A stretch of 64,000 nt of DNA. Source: Candidatus Protochlamydia naegleriophila (GTDB lineage Bacteria; Chlamydiota; Chlamydiia; Chlamydiales; Parachlamydiaceae). The stretch is taken from assembly GCF_001499655.1 (NCBI RefSeq), contig NZ_LN879502.1:1178001-1242000 (forward strand). Direction: 5' to 3'. Below the pieces are notes generated by a model. That model was not told the DNA's origin and made no database searches. It saw nothing but the letters and a program-made list of their open reading frames with translations. Shown here in pieces: positions 62,457 to 64,000 of this stretch. A program made the position numbers and the translations under genes. Position 1 is the stretch's first letter, and every line of letters begins with the position of its first letter.

Positions 62457-64000
62457 ATGGAAATGCTTCATATTCCAAGGGCAACGTATCGTTTACAATT
62501 CAATCGATACTTCACGTTCAAGCAAGCTCTTGAATTAGTTCAATACTTTCGTGAATTGGGAATTTCCGATCTTTACGCCTCTCCCATTTTCAAGTCTAAT
62601 CCAGGAAGCCTGCATGGATACGATGTTTTAGATTCAAATCAAATCGATCCGGAAATTGGCACGGAAGAAGAGCTGCAACAACTGGCGGGAGAGTTGCGCC
62701 GTAATGGAATGGGGTTAGTGATCGATATCGTTCCCAATCACATGTGCATCGCAGATGGAAATAAATGGTGGAGCGATGTTCTTGAGAATGGGCCAAGCTC
62801 TCTTTATGCTCAACACTTTAACATCGTTTGGAATCCTCCAAAAGCAGAGCTGAAAAATAAAGTTTTGCTGCCAGTTCTCGATCAGCAATATGGAAAAGTC
62901 GTTGATAGGCAAGGTTTTAAAATTGTCTGCGATGGCGCAGCATTCTTAGTTGAATATGGCACCCGGCGATTTCCTCTCAATCCCAGCACATGGCCAGCAA
63001 TTTTAATTCCTGCTATCGAAAAGTTAAAAGATGAGCTGGGAGCGTCGGATTCTTATCTACTCGAATTAGAAAGCATTGTAACAGCATTGGATCATTTACC
63101 GAACGCGACAGAGACCGATCCTGATAAATGCATAGAGCGTCACCGTGAAAAAGAAATTATAAAAAACAGGTTAAAGCGGCTGATGGAAAAAGGGGAAAAA
63201 GCCCCTTTGATTGTAGAGGCCGTTCAAGAGTCGATGCGAATCTTAAGCGGTAATACAGAAGATCTTGGCAGTTTTAATCGCTTGGAAGAGCTTTTAAGGA
63301 ATCAATCCTATCGGCTAAGTTTTTGGAGCGTGACGAATGATGAGATTAACTACAAGCGTTTTTTCGATATCAACGAGCTTGTGAGCATGCAATCTGAGAA
63401 TGAAGCTGTATTCGAAGACATTCATGCATTCACTTTAAAAATCGTTGCACAGGGCTTGGTTACAGGCTTGCGTATTGATCACGTAGATGGATTGTTTGAT
63501 CCTGAGCAGTATTTTATTCGTCTGCAGCGCCGTTGTGCAGAGGTAAGACACGTTACGGATAAATTAGCGGATCCCTTCTATATGGTTGTCGAGAAAATTC
63601 TAGTAGGGGAAGAGAGGCTCCGTTCAAACTGGTTGGTGAGTGGGACTACGGGTTACGACTTTTTGAATTTAGTCAATGGGTTATTTGTTTTGCCCGAGCA
63701 TAGAGAGGACATTCTTGCGATCTATGAGCAATTTATTAGGCGTAACGAAGAGATGGATGAGGTCATTTATACCTGTAAAAAATTGATTCTCATTGTTTCG
63801 ATGTCAAGCGAGCTTCACATCTTAGCTCGCCATTTGGAGGAGATTTCCGAACAGCATCGGTGGTCGCGTGATTATACTCTTGAAAGTTTAAGAACAGCGC
63901 TGAGGGAAATCATTGCTTGTTTTCCTGTTTATCGCAGCTATATTCGCTTGAATGACGTTTGTGTGAAAGAGGCTGATCTTCGCTGTATTGTGGCCGCTAT
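62457..64000 (+). CDS. treY: Malto-oligosyltrehalose synthase, 3' end outside window
   Basis: TreY isomerises the terminal alpha-1,4 bond of maltodextrins to the alpha-1,1 bond of trehalose, working with TreZ on glycogen-derived chains. About 514 codons are visible and the frame is open to the right edge. Motifs include PRATYRLQFNR at the start, YASPIFKS...GSLHGYDVLD, the GH13 motifs DIVPNHM, GLRIDHVDG (catalytic-nucleophile aspartate) and later VVEKIL (acid/base glutamate) with VSGTTGYDF, and YKRFFDIN. ATG 62457 or 62463 starts it. The family length is about 750-950, so roughly half lies outside the window. A treZ or treX gene is expected nearby but not seen. Confidence 0.93.
   Translation, partial: MEMLHIPRATYRLQFNRYFTFKQALELVQYFRELGISDLYASPIFKSNPGSLHGYDVLDSNQIDPEIGTEEELQQLAGELRRNGMGLVIDIVPNHMCIADGNKWWSDVLENGPSSLYAQHFNIVWNPPKAELKNKVLLPVLDQQYGKVVDRQGFKIVCDGAAFLVEYGTRRFPLNPSTWPAILIPAIEKLKDELGASDSYLLELESIVTALDHLPNATETDPDKCIERHREKEIIKNRLKRLMEKGEKAPLIVEAVQESMRILSGNTEDLGSFNRLEELLRNQSYRLSFWSVTNDEINYKRFFDINELVSMQSENEAVFEDIHAFTLKIVAQGLVTGLRIDHVDGLFDPEQYFIRLQRRCAEVRHVTDKLADPFYMVVEKILVGEERLRSNWLVSGTTGYDFLNLVNGLFVLPEHREDILAIYEQFIRRNEEMDEVIYTCKKLILIVSMSSELHILARHLEEISEQHRWSRDYTLESLRTALREIIACFPVYRSYIRLNDVCVKEADLRCIVAA

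Overview
The window looks like a chromosomal segment of an environmental, amoeba-associated chlamydia (order Chlamydiales, close to Parachlamydiaceae or Waddliaceae). Four things point there. The core order kdsB-pyrG-ruvX followed by zwf and pgl is the one known from Chlamydiaceae. A Kdo transferase (waaA) lies next to kdsB. Several genes are eukaryote-like or effector-like: an F-box protein, kinase-like proteins, TPR remnants and acidic or low-complexity proteins. Base composition is moderately AT-rich and intergenic regions are long. The assignment is inferred from gene content, not from a database search.

Layout. 1-12 kb: the oxidative pentose-phosphate operon (zwf-opcA-pgl, minus), a cation-chloride cotransporter on the plus strand with a structured upstream region, the ruvX-pyrG-kdsB operon (minus), a metallo-beta-lactamase-fold hydrolase and waaA. 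12 kb: two CAT-anticodon tRNAs behind one promoter, then about 1.7 kb of decayed DNA. 14-17 kb: two adjacent unknown proteins that look like secreted or membrane effectors. 17-23.3 kb: a compact copper-defence island with a Cu P-type ATPase, an exported Cys-rich metallothionein-like protein, a CsoR repressor with a clear operator, a two-domain multicopper oxidase and a TolC-type outer-membrane protein. 23.6-32.3 kb: a small membrane protein, three paralogous exported proteins carrying a degenerate kinase-like catalytic core, an exported glycosyltransferase-like protein, a cysteine-less DipZ/CcdA-like protein, dus, a DUF3309 miniprotein and an SDR.

32.5-48.3 kb: suhB, a TPR fragment, a highly acidic protein, a methyltransferase, prfC, an ABC-F ATPase, a FAD/Rieske oxidoreductase, a pirin, an F-box protein with a paralogue that lacks the F-box, an RNB-domain RNase and a large acyl-CoA synthetase/GNAT (Pat-type) fusion. 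48.6-54.4 kb: a helical unknown protein, then a tight four-gene cluster (GNAT, epimerase/ATP-grasp fusion, HAD phosphatase, SpsF-like nucleotidyltransferase) that probably makes or activates a surface sugar, then a small exported protein. 55-64 kb: a DEAD-box helicase, a cobalamin riboswitch placed directly ahead of a membrane-anchored AAA+ ATPase, ferrochelatase, a protein-kinase-like protein with a novel N-terminal region, and the 5' part of treY.

The observations most worth following up are the cobalamin riboswitch in front of a gene with no known B12 link, the exported kinase-like paralogue family, the copper island with its exported metallothionein-like protein, the cysteine-less DipZ-like protein, and the epimerase/ATP-grasp fusion. 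No rRNA genes, CRISPR arrays, intact insertion sequences or prophage genes were seen.
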